Positions 33,365-43,263 of a DNA stretch of 64,000 nucleotides are shown one piece after another. The DNA is from JAFKKS01 sp039808325 (GTDB lineage: Bacteria; Pseudomonadota; Alphaproteobacteria; Rhizobiales; Xanthobacteraceae). The DNA is taken from assembly GCA_039808325.1 (NCBI GenBank), contig JBDHSU010000005.1:8880-72879 (forward strand), in the 5' to 3' direction. How positions within the stretch are numbered: position 1 is the stretch's first letter; every line of letters starts with the position of its first letter. A model generated the notes under the pieces. The model was not told where the DNA came from. It did no database searches and was given only the letters and a program-made list of their open reading frames with translations. A program made the translations under genes and the position numbers.

Positions 33365-34309
33365 ATGGCGGAACGAACGGACGCGAATTTCAACGGCGCC
33401 GTCCGACGCTCGACCGGTTCGGCCCGCTCGCTTGCGGCGGCGATGCCGCGTCTGGTTCTCGAGGCGCGCCGTATCGCCGCGACGGTGACGCATGGGCTGC
33501 ATGGCCGCCGGCGCGCCGGCGCCGGCGAGAATTTCTGGCAGTACCGCCGCTTCATGTGGGGCGAGCCCGCGCGCCGCGTCGATTGGCGGCGCTCCGCGCG
33601 CGGCGACAACCTGTTCGTGCGCGAGCGTGAATGGGAGGCGGCGCATACGGTCTGGATCTGGCCGGATCGCTCGCCCTCCATGTCTTTCAAGTCCGCCCTC
33701 GCGCGCGAGCCGAAACTCGACCGCGTTCTCGTCGCCGCGCTCGCGCTGGCCGAGATTCTGGTGCAAGCCGGCGAGCGGATCGGCGTACCCGGCCTGCTGC
33801 GGCCGACGGCGAGCCGCGACGTGATCGAACGCATGGCGCAGGCGATCGTGCATGATGTCGCGGAGCACGAGAGCCTTCCGCCGTCCTTCGCGCCGTCGCC
33901 GCTGGCGGAGGTCGTGGTGCTGTCCGATCTCTGGGTCCCGACGCCGGATGTGGTGCAAATGCTGACGCAGCTTTCCGCGAGCGGCGCGCGGGGGCATCTG
34001 GTTCAAGTCGTCGATCCGGTGGAGGAGACCTTTCCCTATTCCGGCCGGGTCGAGTTCGTCGAGCCGGAAGGCGCGGGCGCGATCACCGCCGGCCGCGCCG
34101 AGACGTGGCGTGCCGACTACGACGCGCGCGTCGCCCGCCATCGTGCCGAAATCCGCGCCGAGACGGCGCGGCTCGGCTGGACCTTCACCATTCACCGCAC
34201 CGACCGCTCCGCGAGCGAGCTGCTGCTGAGCCTTTACGCGCATATGGGCGCCGACGCCGCGGGTGCCGCCGCAGCGCCGACCGCCGCTTCCGCGGAGCGC
34301 CACGCATGA
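33365..34309 (+). CDS. DUF58 domain protein
   Basis: 314 residues from the ATG at 33365, four bases after the moxR stop. DUF58 core near 60-95: F-W-Q-Y-R-R-F-M-W-G-E-P-A-R-R-V-D-W-R-R-S-A-R. A von Willebrand-A-like fold follows. Unlike many DUF58 proteins it has no N-terminal membrane spans. It is the usual client or partner of MoxR. The C-terminus is Ala-rich. Confidence 0.9.
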   Translation: MAERTDANFNGAVRRSTGSARSLAAAMPRLVLEARRIAATVTHGLHGRRRAGAGENFWQYRRFMWGEPARRVDWRRSARGDNLFVREREWEAAHTVWIWPDRSPSMSFKSALAREPKLDRVLVAALALAEILVQAGERIGVPGLLRPTASRDVIERMAQAIVHDVAEHESLPPSFAPSPLAEVVVLSDLWVPTPDVVQMLTQLSASGARGHLVQVVDPVEETFPYSGRVEFVEPEGAGAITAGRAETWRADYDARVARHRAEIRAETARLGWTFTIHRTDRSASELLLSLYAHMGADAAGAAAAPTAASAERHA

Positions 34310-34319
34310 GAGCCGCATC

Positions 34320-37136
34320 ATGCTAGGCCTGCCGCTCGGTTTCACGCAGCCGCTGATCTTGCTGGGCCTTCTGAGTCTGCCGGTGCTGTGGTGGCTGCTG
34401 CGGCTGGTGCCGCCGCGGCCGCAGGTCGTGCATTTCCCTCCCGCGCGCCTGCTCTTCGACATCGCTCCGAAGGAGGAGATGCCGTCGCGCACGCCATGGT
34501 GGTTGACGCTGCTTCGCCTGCTGCTCGCGGCGCTGCTGATCATCGCCGCGGCCGGGCCGTTGTGGAATCCGCCGGTTGCCGGCGGTTCCAGCACGCGCCC
34601 GATCCTGCTGCTGATCGATGACGGCTGGTCGGCGGCGGCAAGCTGGGAAGCACGTCAACGCACCGCCGACGACATCGTGGCCCGCGCGGAAACCGATGGG
34701 CGCGGCATCGCGCTGGCTCCGCTTTCCGAAACGCTACGCGATATTTCGCTGGAACCTGCCGGCGCGGCGCGCGTACGGCTACGGCAGATGGCGCCCAAGC
34801 CTTATACGGTGGAGCGTGCCGACGCGCTCGCCACGATCTCGCGCTTTCTCGGCGCAAGCCCGGACGTCGATGTCGTGTGGCTCTCCGACGGCGCCGATCT
34901 CGGCAATGCCAAAGCGTTTACCGATGCGCTCGCCACGGCACTGAAAGGCAAGCCGCTGACCGTCGTCGACGGCGGCTTGCCGCCGGCACGCGCGCTTGCG
35001 GGCGGCGAAAATAGCGCGGGCGCGTTGACGGTGAAGGTGTTGCGCGCCGGCGCGAGCGCGGAAGGACAGGCCGGTATCGTGCGCGCGCTCGATCTCAAGG
35101 GGCTGCCGCTCGGCGAGGCGCCGTTCACGTTCGCGGCCGATGCGCGCGAGACCGAGGCAACCTTCGATCTGCCGCTCGAAATGCGCAATGAGATCGCGCG
35201 TTTGGAAATTTCCGGCGAGCGCGCTTCCGGCGCCGTCCAGCTTCTCGACAAGCGCTGGCGCCGCCGCACGGTCGGTCTCGTCAGCGGCGCGACCGCCGAC
35301 ACCGCACAGCCGCTGCTCGCCGCGACATACTATCTTTCCCGCGCCATGAACCCGGTCGCCGATATCCGCGTGACCGATCGCGGCTCGCCGGGCGAGGCGG
35401 TGACGCAATTTCTGGAGCAGAACCTGCCGATGATCGTGCTCGCGGATGTCGGCAATGTCGGCGACGATGCGCGCGCGCGCCTCACCCGTTGGGTGGAGGA
35501 GGGGGGCGTGCTTGTGCGCTTTGCCGGGCCGCACCTTGCCGCCGCGCAGGAAGAAGACCTCATTCCCGTGAAGTTGCGGCGCGGCGGCCGCACGCTGGGC
35601 GGCAGCCTGACTTGGGAGCAGCCGCAGCACCTTGCGGCTTTCAATCCGGACAGCCCGTTCGTCGGCATGGCGGTTCCAAACGACGTCACCGTCACGCGTC
35701 AGGTTCTCGCCGAGCCGGAATCGGCGCTTGGCGATCGCACCTGGGCGACGCTCGGCGACGGCACGCCGCTGGTCACCGGCGCGCGCCGCGGCAAGGGCCT
35801 CGTCGTGCTTTTCCACGTCACCGCCGACTCGCGATGGTCGGACCTGCCGCTCTCCGGTACGTTCGTCGAGATGCTGAAGCGTGTGATCGGTCTCGCCGGT
35901 TCGACCACGGTCGACACCTCCACGGCGTCCGAGACGAAGGAAGCGCAGGAAGTCGTTCCGCCGACACGTATCCTCGACGGTTTCGGCGCGTTCGGGCCAC
36001 CGCCGAAATATGCCCGGCCGGCGTCGACCCGCTTCGTCGGGCGGGCCACCGCGAACCATCCGCCTGGTTTTTATGGCCCGCCAGAAGGCTTGCTTGCCGT
36101 GAATACGCTTGCGCCGGCCGATCGCCTGGCGCCGATCGATTTCGCGCCGCTCAACGCGCGGCGCATATCGTATCAGGTCAGCGAGCCGAGCGATCTGCGC
36201 GGTCCTGTTCTGCTTGGAGCGCTCGCTTTGCTGCTGCTCGATGCCATCGTCGTCTTCATCCTCGCCGGAGGGCTCGCGCGCATGCGCCGGCGTCCGGCGG
36301 TCGCCGCGATCGTGTTCGCGATCATTGCGGGATTGGCGGTCGGCAGTCCGCGCGCCAATGCGCAGGATGACAACGCGGCGCTGAAGGCGGCGCTCGAGAC
36401 GCATCTTGCCTACGTCGTGACGGGCGATACGCAGGTGGACGAGATCAGCAAATCCGGTCTGCAAGGTCTCACGCTGTTTCTCGCGCAACGCACCGCGCTC
36501 GAGGCCGGCGAGCCGATCGGCCTCGATATCGCACGCGACGAGCTTGCCTTCTATCCTCTGATCTATTGGCCCGTGGTGCCCGGCGCGGAAAAGCCAAGTT
36601 CGCAGGCGCTATCGCGTATCGATGCTTACATGAAGCGCGGCGGCACCGTTCTGTTCGACACGCGCGACGCAGTGGAAGCGCCGGCGGGCGCCGGCGGCGA
36701 AACGCGCAGTCCCGGCATGCTGGCGCTGCGCGAAATCCTCTCCGGGCTCGACATTCCGGCGCTGGAGCCGGTGCCGCGCGACCATGTGCTGACCAAGACG
36801 TTCTTCCTGCTGCGCGATTTCCCCGGCCGCTTCACGACCGGACAGCTTTGGGTCGAGGCGCTGCCGAACGACGACGAAGAGGAAGAAGGTAACGCAAAGC
36901 GGCCGGTGCGTGCCGGCGACGGCGTATCGTCAATCCTCATCACATCGAACGACTTCGCCGGTGCCTGGGCGACTCGGCCGGACGGCCAGCCGATGCTGCC
37001 GTTGCAGCCCGGCGAGCCGCGCCAGCGCGAATTCGCCTTTCGTGCCGGCGTCAACATCGTGATGTACACGCTGACCGGCAATTACAAGGCCGACCAGGTG
37101 CATTTGCCGGCGTTGCTGGAAAGGCTCGGCCAATGA
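34320..37136 (+). CDS. Large BatA-like / DUF4159 membrane protein
   Basis: 938 residues from the ATG at 34320. Residues 1-85 are a BatA-type N-terminus with two spans (L-G-L-P-L-G-F-T-Q-P-L-I-L-L-G-L; L-L-A-A-L-L-I-I-A-A-A-G-P). A large, probably periplasmic region with VWA-like and Rossmann-like stretches follows. Two more spans lie near 635-690, then a DUF4159 domain (about 700-938). No catalytic motif is obvious. It is the third gene of the MoxR set; a membrane complex with the next gene is inferred. Confidence 0.86.
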   Translation: MLGLPLGFTQPLILLGLLSLPVLWWLLRLVPPRPQVVHFPPARLLFDIAPKEEMPSRTPWWLTLLRLLLAALLIIAAAGPLWNPPVAGGSSTRPILLLIDDGWSAAASWEARQRTADDIVARAETDGRGIALAPLSETLRDISLEPAGAARVRLRQMAPKPYTVERADALATISRFLGASPDVDVVWLSDGADLGNAKAFTDALATALKGKPLTVVDGGLPPARALAGGENSAGALTVKVLRAGASAEGQAGIVRALDLKGLPLGEAPFTFAADARETEATFDLPLEMRNEIARLEISGERASGAVQLLDKRWRRRTVGLVSGATADTAQPLLAATYYLSRAMNPVADIRVTDRGSPGEAVTQFLEQNLPMIVLADVGNVGDDARARLTRWVEEGGVLVRFAGPHLAAAQEEDLIPVKLRRGGRTLGGSLTWEQPQHLAAFNPDSPFVGMAVPNDVTVTRQVLAEPESALGDRTWATLGDGTPLVTGARRGKGLVVLFHVTADSRWSDLPLSGTFVEMLKRVIGLAGSTTVDTSTASETKEAQEVVPPTRILDGFGAFGPPPKYARPASTRFVGRATANHPPGFYGPPEGLLAVNTLAPADRLAPIDFAPLNARRISYQVSEPSDLRGPVLLGALALLLLDAIVVFILAGGLARMRRRPAVAAIVFAIIAGLAVGSPRANAQDDNAALKAALETHLAYVVTGDTQVDEISKSGLQGLTLFLAQRTALEAGEPIGLDIARDELAFYPLIYWPVVPGAEKPSSQALSRIDAYMKRGGTVLFDTRDAVEAPAGAGGETRSPGMLALREILSGLDIPALEPVPRDHVLTKTFFLLRDFPGRFTTGQLWVEALPNDDEEEEGNAKRPVRAGDGVSSILITSNDFAGAWATRPDGQPMLPLQPGEPRQREFAFRAGVNIVMYTLTGNYKADQVHLPALLERLGQ

Positions 37137-37170
37137 GCATGCTCGCCGTTGCGCCAGCCGGGTTGCGTCG

Positions 37171-39240
37171 ATGAATCTCGGCATCTCCTTCGCGCCGCTG
37201 GTTCCCCCTTACGTTTTGTGGGCTGCGATCGCCGTTGCGGTCGTGGTGGCGCTGTTGCCCTTGCTGGCGCGCCGTCGCGGCGGCTGGATGCGCGCGCTGG
37301 CGCTGGCGATGCTGGCGCTTGCCCTCGCCAACCCCTCGTTCACGCGCGAGGACCGTGAGCCGCTCTCTTCCGTCGCCGTCGTCGTCGTCGACAAAAGCCC
37401 GAGCCAGAACTTCGGCGCCCGCAACAGCCAGACGGAGGCCGCGCGCGCGGCGCTGACGGAGCGCCTCGGCCATATCCCGGGCCTTGAAGTGCGTGTCGTG
37501 GAGGCCGGGCAGGCCGATGGCGAGACCGACGGCACGCGGCTCTTCTCCGCGCTGTCCGCCTCGCTCGCCGATGTGCCGCCGGACCGCGTGGCGGGGGCGG
37601 TCTTCATCACCGACGGGCGCGTGCACGACGTGCCGGCCGACGCCGCGGCGCTCGGCTTTGCCGCGCCCGTACACGCCTTGATCACCGGACGCACGGACGA
37701 ACGCGACCGCCGTGTCGCGATCGTCTCCGCGCCGCGTTTCGGCATCGTCGGACAATCGCAAACCATCACCTTCCGCGTCGAGGATCAGGGCGTGGCGCCT
37801 GGCCCTGTGGAGGTGGTGGTGCGCCGCGACGGCGAAACCGTCGAGAAGCGCACGGTTCAGGTCGGCACGGCCGTGCGTCTGGCGATGCCGGTGCCGCATG
37901 CCGGACCGAATATCGTCGAGATCGAAGCGGCGCCGCTGGAGGGCGAGCTCACGCCCGTGAACAATCGCGCGGTCGTCTCGATCGACGGCGTGCGCGACAA
38001 GCTGCGGGTGCTGCTCGTTTCCGGTGAGCCGCATGCCGGCGAGCGCACCTGGCGCAACTTGTTGAAGTCCGACGCCTCGGTCGACCTCGTGCATTTCACC
38101 ATTTTGCGTCCGCCGGAAAAGCAGGACGGCACACCGATCAACGAGCTTTCGCTGATCGCCTTTCCGACGCGCGAACTGTTCCAGCAGCGCATCAAGGATT
38201 TCAACCTGATCATCTTCGATCGCTATGCGCGCCAAGGCGTGCTGCCGATCATCTATTTTGACAACATCGCCCGCTATGTGCGCGAGGGCGGCGCGGTGCT
38301 GGTGGCGGCGGGACCCGACTACGCAAGCCCAACGAGCTTGTGGCGCACGCCCCTCGAGGAGATCCTCCCGGCGGAACCGGGCAATCGCTCTATCGAACAG
38401 CCGTTCTATCCCTTGCTGACGGATCTCGGAAAACGCCATCCGGTGACGCGCGGCCTCGAGGGAGCGGCGTCGACACCTCCGCACTGGAGCCGCTGGTTTC
38501 GCGTCGTCGACACGCGCTCGACGTCGGGTACATCCGTCATGGACGGTCCCGATCAGAAGCCGCTGCTCGTCCTCAATCGCGTCGGAGAAGGCCGCGTCGC
38601 GCTGCTGCTTTCCGATCACATCTGGCTGTGGGCGCGCGGCTACGAGGGCGGCGGCCCGCACCTCGATCTGCTGCGTCGCCTGTCTCACTGGCTGATGAAG
38701 CAGCCGGATCTGGAAGAGGAGGCGCTGCGGCTTTCGGCCAACGGCCGCCAGATCAACGTGCGCCGGCAGACGATGGCCGACGGCGTCGGCCAGGTGACGA
38801 TGACGAACCCGTCGGGCAAGACGCGCACGCTCGACCTGACCAGCAAGGACCCCGGCGTTTGGCAAGGCGCCATCGAGGCCGATGAGCTCGGTCTGTGGCG
38901 TGCGACCGACGGCAAGCTCACCGCGCTGGTGAATGTCGGTCCGCCGAATCCGCGCGAATTCGCGGAGGTGACGTCGACCGGAAAGGTGATGGAGCCGATC
39001 GTTTCCGCGACCGGCGGCGCGGTGCGCCGCCTCGCCGCGGCGGATGACGCGGCGAACGTGCCGCGCGTGATCGGCGTGCGCGCCGGCGATGTCTTCAAAG
39101 GTGACGATTGGATCGGGCTGAAGCTGCGCAGCGCAAGCATCGTGCGCGGCATCGGCGTGCTGCCGGTGTTCGCGGGCCTTCTCGGCTTGCTCCTTTTGAT
39201 CGGCAGTCTCGCGGCGGCCTGGGCGCGCGAAGGCCGTTGA
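37171..39240 (+). CDS. Membrane protein with glutamine-amidotransferase-like periplasmic domain
   Basis: 689 residues. Two spans at the N-terminus (about 10-55), one at the C-terminus (about 663-684). The middle contains a class I GATase-like fold (L-R-V-L-L-V-S-G-E-P-H-A-G-E near 278; Y-V-R-E-G-G-A-V-L-V-A-A-G-P near 370) without an evident catalytic cysteine. The order MoxR-DUF58-DUF4159-this protein is a conserved alphaproteobacterial unit. Function unknown; cell-envelope assembly or stress tolerance is a guess. Confidence 0.8.
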   Translation: MNLGISFAPLVPPYVLWAAIAVAVVVALLPLLARRRGGWMRALALAMLALALANPSFTREDREPLSSVAVVVVDKSPSQNFGARNSQTEAARAALTERLGHIPGLEVRVVEAGQADGETDGTRLFSALSASLADVPPDRVAGAVFITDGRVHDVPADAAALGFAAPVHALITGRTDERDRRVAIVSAPRFGIVGQSQTITFRVEDQGVAPGPVEVVVRRDGETVEKRTVQVGTAVRLAMPVPHAGPNIVEIEAAPLEGELTPVNNRAVVSIDGVRDKLRVLLVSGEPHAGERTWRNLLKSDASVDLVHFTILRPPEKQDGTPINELSLIAFPTRELFQQRIKDFNLIIFDRYARQGVLPIIYFDNIARYVREGGAVLVAAGPDYASPTSLWRTPLEEILPAEPGNRSIEQPFYPLLTDLGKRHPVTRGLEGAASTPPHWSRWFRVVDTRSTSGTSVMDGPDQKPLLVLNRVGEGRVALLLSDHIWLWARGYEGGGPHLDLLRRLSHWLMKQPDLEEEALRLSANGRQINVRRQTMADGVGQVTMTNPSGKTRTLDLTSKDPGVWQGAIEADELGLWRATDGKLTALVNVGPPNPREFAEVTSTGKVMEPIVSATGGAVRRLAAADDAANVPRVIGVRAGDVFKGDDWIGLKLRSASIVRGIGVLPVFAGLLGLLLLIGSLAAAWAREGR

Positions 39241-39349
39241 CGGCGCCGCCGATTGCCGGTTCGATCGTCTTTCGTCTTGAATCGTTTTCGTGCATATCGA
39301 ATCGTGCGCTACGGCGCCCGACCCGTACTTCCGTCGAAAAGGAAATCGA

Positions 39350-40216
39350 ATGACCGAACTCTGCCAGGGGCCCGATCCGCATGTTCGCAAGCCGAAGATG
39401 GCGGTTCCAAAAAATACAACCGATACGCACTTCCACCTCTTCGGTCCCGCGTCGCGATATCCTTATGCAGACGGCCGCGAATACACGCCACCGGACGCGC
39501 CGGCGGCGGATGCGCGCGCCATGTTCGATACGCTCGGCGTGCAGCGCTGCGTCGTCATCCAGCCGAGCGTTTACGGGCTCGATAATCGCTGCCAGTTGGA
39601 ACAGGGCGCCGCGCTCGGCATTCCCTTCCGCGCGGTCGTGGTGACCGAGCGCAACGTCCCCGACGCAGAGCTCGCGCGCATGCACGACCTCGGGGCGCGC
39701 GGCATGCGTTTCATCCTGGCGCATGCCGGCGGTCTCACGCCCGACGATCTCGAATACTACGCCGACCGCCTGAAGGAGATCGGCTGGCACATCCAGCTCA
39801 TGGTGCGGCCGCATCACCTCGTCGAACTCGAGTCGCGGCTTGCAAAGCTGTCATGCACAATCGTCATTGATCACATGGCCATGGTGAAGCCGGAGGAGGG
39901 TGTCGCGCAGCCGGCGTTCCAGGGCCTTCTGAGGCTCCTGCGCAATGGGGGCTGCTGGGTGAAGATGACCGGTGCCTATCGCCTGTCGCAGCAGCCGCCG
40001 TACTATCCCGACATGAAGCCGTTCGCCGCCGAACTGGTGAAAACGAAGGCGGATCGGCTGATTTGGGGCACCGACTGGCCGAACGTGCATTTCAACGGGC
40101 CGGCGCCGAACGCCGGCGACCTGTTGGATCTGCTCGGCGAATGGGTGCCCGACGCGGCCGCGCGGCAGCGCATCCTCGTCGACAATCCGGCGGCGCTTTA
40201 CGGCTTCGACGACTGA
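39350..40216 (+). CDS. Amidohydrolase family protein, 2-pyrone-4,6-dicarboxylate lactonase-like
   Basis: 288 residues from the ATG at 39350 (AAAAGGA six bases upstream; an earlier start at 39290 is less likely). TIM-barrel of amidohydrolase_2 type: T-D-T-H-F-H-L-F-G near residue 24 provides the H-x-H pair, and W-G-T-D-W-P-N-V-H near 245 the conserved aspartate. Relatives hydrolyse lactones or decarboxylate aromatic/aliphatic acids. It leads the plus-strand catabolic set and is followed by a PEP mutase-type lyase after 102 bases. Substrate unknown. Confidence 0.83.
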   Translation: MTELCQGPDPHVRKPKMAVPKNTTDTHFHLFGPASRYPYADGREYTPPDAPAADARAMFDTLGVQRCVVIQPSVYGLDNRCQLEQGAALGIPFRAVVVTERNVPDAELARMHDLGARGMRFILAHAGGLTPDDLEYYADRLKEIGWHIQLMVRPHHLVELESRLAKLSCTIVIDHMAMVKPEEGVAQPAFQGLLRLLRNGGCWVKMTGAYRLSQQPPYYPDMKPFAAELVKTKADRLIWGTDWPNVHFNGPAPNAGDLLDLLGEWVPDAAARQRILVDNPAALYGFDD

Positions 40217-40318
40217 TCCGGGAGATACCGCCGCGGCTCATGAGGTGAATCTGTCGAGTTGGAGCGCATCGCGTTCTTCCTGTAGAGTTTGGAAAATATC
40301 CCATCGACGGAGGAAACG

Positions 40319-41206
40319 ATGAGCCGCGGTAAACAATTCCGGACGCTCTTGGCGCGTGACGGCATGATCATCGCGCCGGGCGCGTATGACTGCATCACCG
40401 CGCGCACCATCGCGCAGGCGAAATTCGACGCGGTATACATGACCGGCGCCGGCACCGCCGCGACGCTCGGCTATCCCGATTACGGCCTCGTCACCATGTC
40501 GGAGATGGCCGACAATGCCGGCCGCATCGCGCAAAGCGTCGACGTGCCGGTCATTGCCGATGCCGACACCGGCTACGGCAATGAGCTCAACGCCACGCGC
40601 ACGGTCCGCGAATACGAGCGCCGCGGCGTCGCCGGCCTGCATATCGAGGACCAGGGCTTTCCGAAGAAGTGCGGCCACCTCGACAACAAGGTGATCGCGC
40701 CGCTCGACGAATTCGTCGCCAAGATCCGTGCCGCGGTGGCGGCGCGCACGGACCCTGACTTCTTCATCATCGCGCGCACGGATGCGCGCGCCTCGCTCGG
40801 ATTGGATGAAGCCGTGCGCCGCGCCAATGCCGCGCTCGAGGCGGGGGCCGACATGGCGTTTGTCGAAGCGCCGCAGACGGTCGAGGAGGTCGCCAGCGTT
40901 CCGAAACTGGTGAAAGGCCCGTGCCTGCTCAACGTCGTCTGGGGCGGCAAGACCCCGCAGATCGCTTTCGATGACGCGCAGAAGATGGGTTACAAGCTCG
41001 CCATCGTTCCCGGCATGCTGTTCAAGGCGGTGCTCGGCGTTTGCGAGACGACGTTGGCTGAACTGCGCCGCGCCGGCCGCCATCCGGAACTGAACAAGGC
41101 GATGACGGTGCGCGAGGCGTTCCGCCGCGTCGGCGCCGACGAATGGGACGCGGTGCAGGAGAAGTTCAAGGTCGCGGAGCCGCCGCGCGTCGAGGCCGCC
41201 GAATAA
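40319..41206 (+). CDS. Isocitrate lyase / PEP mutase superfamily lyase (copy 1)
   Basis: 295 residues from the ATG at 40319 with GGAGG five bases upstream. Signature features: D-A-D-T-G-Y-G-N near 81, the metal region I-E-D-Q-G-F-P-K-K-C-G-H near 110 with the catalytic-type cysteine, and I-I-A-R-T-D-A-R-A near 150. K-x-C-G-H is found in C-C lyases such as 2-methylisocitrate lyase and 2,3-dimethylmalate lyase, not in true PEP mutases. Followed after 11 bases by leuC, so they are cotranscribed. Confidence 0.85.
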   Translation: MSRGKQFRTLLARDGMIIAPGAYDCITARTIAQAKFDAVYMTGAGTAATLGYPDYGLVTMSEMADNAGRIAQSVDVPVIADADTGYGNELNATRTVREYERRGVAGLHIEDQGFPKKCGHLDNKVIAPLDEFVAKIRAAVAARTDPDFFIIARTDARASLGLDEAVRRANAALEAGADMAFVEAPQTVEEVASVPKLVKGPCLLNVVWGGKTPQIAFDDAQKMGYKLAIVPGMLFKAVLGVCETTLAELRRAGRHPELNKAMTVREAFRRVGADEWDAVQEKFKVAEPPRVEAAE

Positions 41207-41217
41207 GGGGGCGCATC

Positions 41218-42627
41218 ATGACGGCTCCCGCAACGCTTTTTGACAAGATCTGGGCCGCGCATGCCATCCTTTCCCGTCCCGACGGCGCGACGCTCCTCCA
41301 CATCGACCGCCACCTCGTCCATGACGGGGCGAGCAACGCTTTCCGCACGCTGAAGGAAAAGGGCCTCGCCGTGCGGCGGCCGGACCGCACGTTCGCCACG
41401 CCTGACCATTACGTCTCGACGCTCGGGCGCACCTTGTCGTCGATCAACGACCCCAACCGTCGTGGCATGGTCGAGGACCTGGAGACGCACACCAGGGAAT
41501 CGAACGTCAAGATGTTCGGGCTGAGCGACCGGCGCCAGGGCATCGTGCATGTCGTCGGGCCGGAGCAGGGGCTGAGCCAGCCGGGCATGGTCATCGTCTG
41601 CGGCGACAGCCACACCGCGACGCACGGCGCCATGGGGGCATTGGCTTTCGGCGTCGGGGCGTCGGAAGTCAGCCACGTGCTCGCGACGCAGACGCTGTGG
41701 CAGCGCAAGCCGAAGAACATGCGCGTGACCGTCGACGGCACGCTGGCGCCCGGCGTCGTCGCCAAGGACGTGATCCTCGCGATCATCGCCAAGATCAGCG
41801 CCATGGGCGGCACCGGGCACGTCATCGAATATGCCGGCTCCGCGATCCGCGGCCTGAGCATCGAGGGGCGTCTCACCGTCTGCAATATGTCGATCGAGGC
41901 GGGCGCGCGCGCCGGCATGGTCGCGCCCGACGACACGACGTTCGCGTATCTGCACGGCAGGCCCTATGCGCCGAAAGGCGCCGACTGGGACAAGGCGCTG
42001 GCGCTGTGGCGTACGCTGCCGACCGACGAGGGAGCGACGTTCGATCGCGAAGTGCATCTCGACGCCGCCGAGATCGCGCCGATGGTGACCTGGGGGACGA
42101 GCCCGGAAGCCGCGGCGCCGATTACCGATCGCGTGCCCGACCCGAAGGACGCCGCCGACGCCTTCCGTCGCGATAACATGGAGCGGGCGCTCGCTTACAT
42201 GGACCTCAAGCCGGGCATGCCGCTCTCGGAGATTGCGGTCGACCGCGTCTTCATCGGTTCCTGCACCAACAGCCGCATCGAGGACTTGCGGGCGGCGGCC
42301 AAAGTGGTGAAGGGGCGCCACACCACGATTCCGGCCATGGTCGTTCCGGGCTCGGGGCTCGTGAAGGCGCAGGCCGAGGCCGAGGGGCTCGACGCGATTT
42401 TCAAAAGCGCGGGGTTCGAATGGCGCGAGGCCGGCTGCTCGATGTGTGTCGGCATGAACGGCGATCTCGTCGCGCCGGGCGAACGCTGCGCTTCGACCTC
42501 GAACCGCAATTTCGTCGGCCGCCAGGGCAAGGGCGCGCGCACGCATCTCGTCAGTCCGACGATGGCGGCGGCGGCGGCCGTCACCGGGAAATTGACCGAC
42601 GTGCGTCAGTTGATGGCGAACGGCTGA
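41218..42627 (+). CDS. leuC: LeuC-type large subunit of a 3-isopropylmalate dehydratase-like enzyme
   Basis: 469 residues from the ATG at 41218. All aconitase-superfamily marks are present: I-D-R-H-L-V-H near 36, G-D-S-H-T-A-T-H-G-A near 130, and the [4Fe-4S] ligands in G-S-C-T-N-S-R near 346 and C-S-M-C-V-G-M-N near 407-410. It works with the small subunit downstream. By similarity it would interconvert 2- and 3-isopropylmalate. The neighbours are catabolic lyases and a transporter rather than leucine genes, so a related 2-hydroxyacid (such as dimethylmalate or a citramalate) is at least as likely. Confidence 0.86.
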   Translation: MTAPATLFDKIWAAHAILSRPDGATLLHIDRHLVHDGASNAFRTLKEKGLAVRRPDRTFATPDHYVSTLGRTLSSINDPNRRGMVEDLETHTRESNVKMFGLSDRRQGIVHVVGPEQGLSQPGMVIVCGDSHTATHGAMGALAFGVGASEVSHVLATQTLWQRKPKNMRVTVDGTLAPGVVAKDVILAIIAKISAMGGTGHVIEYAGSAIRGLSIEGRLTVCNMSIEAGARAGMVAPDDTTFAYLHGRPYAPKGADWDKALALWRTLPTDEGATFDREVHLDAAEIAPMVTWGTSPEAAAPITDRVPDPKDAADAFRRDNMERALAYMDLKPGMPLSEIAVDRVFIGSCTNSRIEDLRAAAKVVKGRHTTIPAMVVPGSGLVKAQAEAEGLDAIFKSAGFEWREAGCSMCVGMNGDLVAPGERCASTSNRNFVGRQGKGARTHLVSPTMAAAAAVTGKLTDVRQLMANG

Positions 42628-42638
42628 GGAGCGATCGG

Positions 42639-43244
42639 ATGGAGCCATTCAGATATCTCGATGCCGTGGCTGCGCCGATGGAAGCGCCGAACGTCGACAC
42701 CGACCAGATCATTCCGGCGCGCTTTCTTTACCGCAAGCGCAACGAGGGCTGGGCGCATCTGCTGTTCCACGATCTGCGCTTCAACGACGACGAAACGCCG
42801 AAGGACGGCTTCCTGCTCAATATGCCGCCGTTCGGCGAGGCGAAGGTTCTCGTCGCTGACCGCAACTTCGCCTGCGGCTCCTCGCGCGAGCATGCCGTCT
42901 GGTCGCTCTATGATTACGGCTTCCGCGTCGTCATCGCGAAGAGCTTCGGCGATATCTTCTTCGGTAACAGCTTCCAGAACGGATTGCTGCCGATCGTGCT
43001 GCCGCCGGAACGGGTGGAGGCGCTGCGCGCCGCGCTGATCAAAGAGCCGGGCGCGCATATCGTGGTCGATCTCGAGAAGCAGGAAGTGCGCGGACCGGAT
43101 GGCACGGTCGATCGTTTCGAGATCGATGCGTTCCGCAAGGAATGCCTGCTCGCCGGCACCGACGACGTGACCTTCACGCTGTCGAACATCGACCGCATCG
43201 CCGCCTTCGAGAAGGCGTACGAAAGCAAGCTTGGTTGGGTTTAA
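42639..43244 (+). CDS. leuD: LeuD-type small subunit of the same hydratase
   Basis: 201 residues from the ATG at 42639, 11 bases after leuC. N-terminal A-P-N-V-D-T-D-Q-I-I-P-A-R-F-L, and the substrate-loop/anion region N-F-A-C-G-S-S-R-E-H-A near 78. F-G-N-S-F-Q-N-G-L-L-P-I near 112 is also typical. It forms the swivelling domain that completes the LeuC active site. Last gene of the plus-strand set; a family B repeat separates it from the convergent ABC operon. Confidence 0.88.
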   Translation: MEPFRYLDAVAAPMEAPNVDTDQIIPARFLYRKRNEGWAHLLFHDLRFNDDETPKDGFLLNMPPFGEAKVLVADRNFACGSSREHAVWSLYDYGFRVVIAKSFGDIFFGNSFQNGLLPIVLPPERVEALRAALIKEPGAHIVVDLEKQEVRGPDGTVDRFEIDAFRKECLLAGTDDVTFTLSNIDRIAAFEKAYESKLGWV

Positions 43245-43263
43245 CGGTTCAAGGCGGCTGATC

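Noticed and set aside
41218..43244. Calling leuC-leuD the leucine biosynthesis pair without reservation
   Set aside because: No leuA or leuB is adjacent and the neighbours are lyases and an importer; family membership alone does not fix the substrate.
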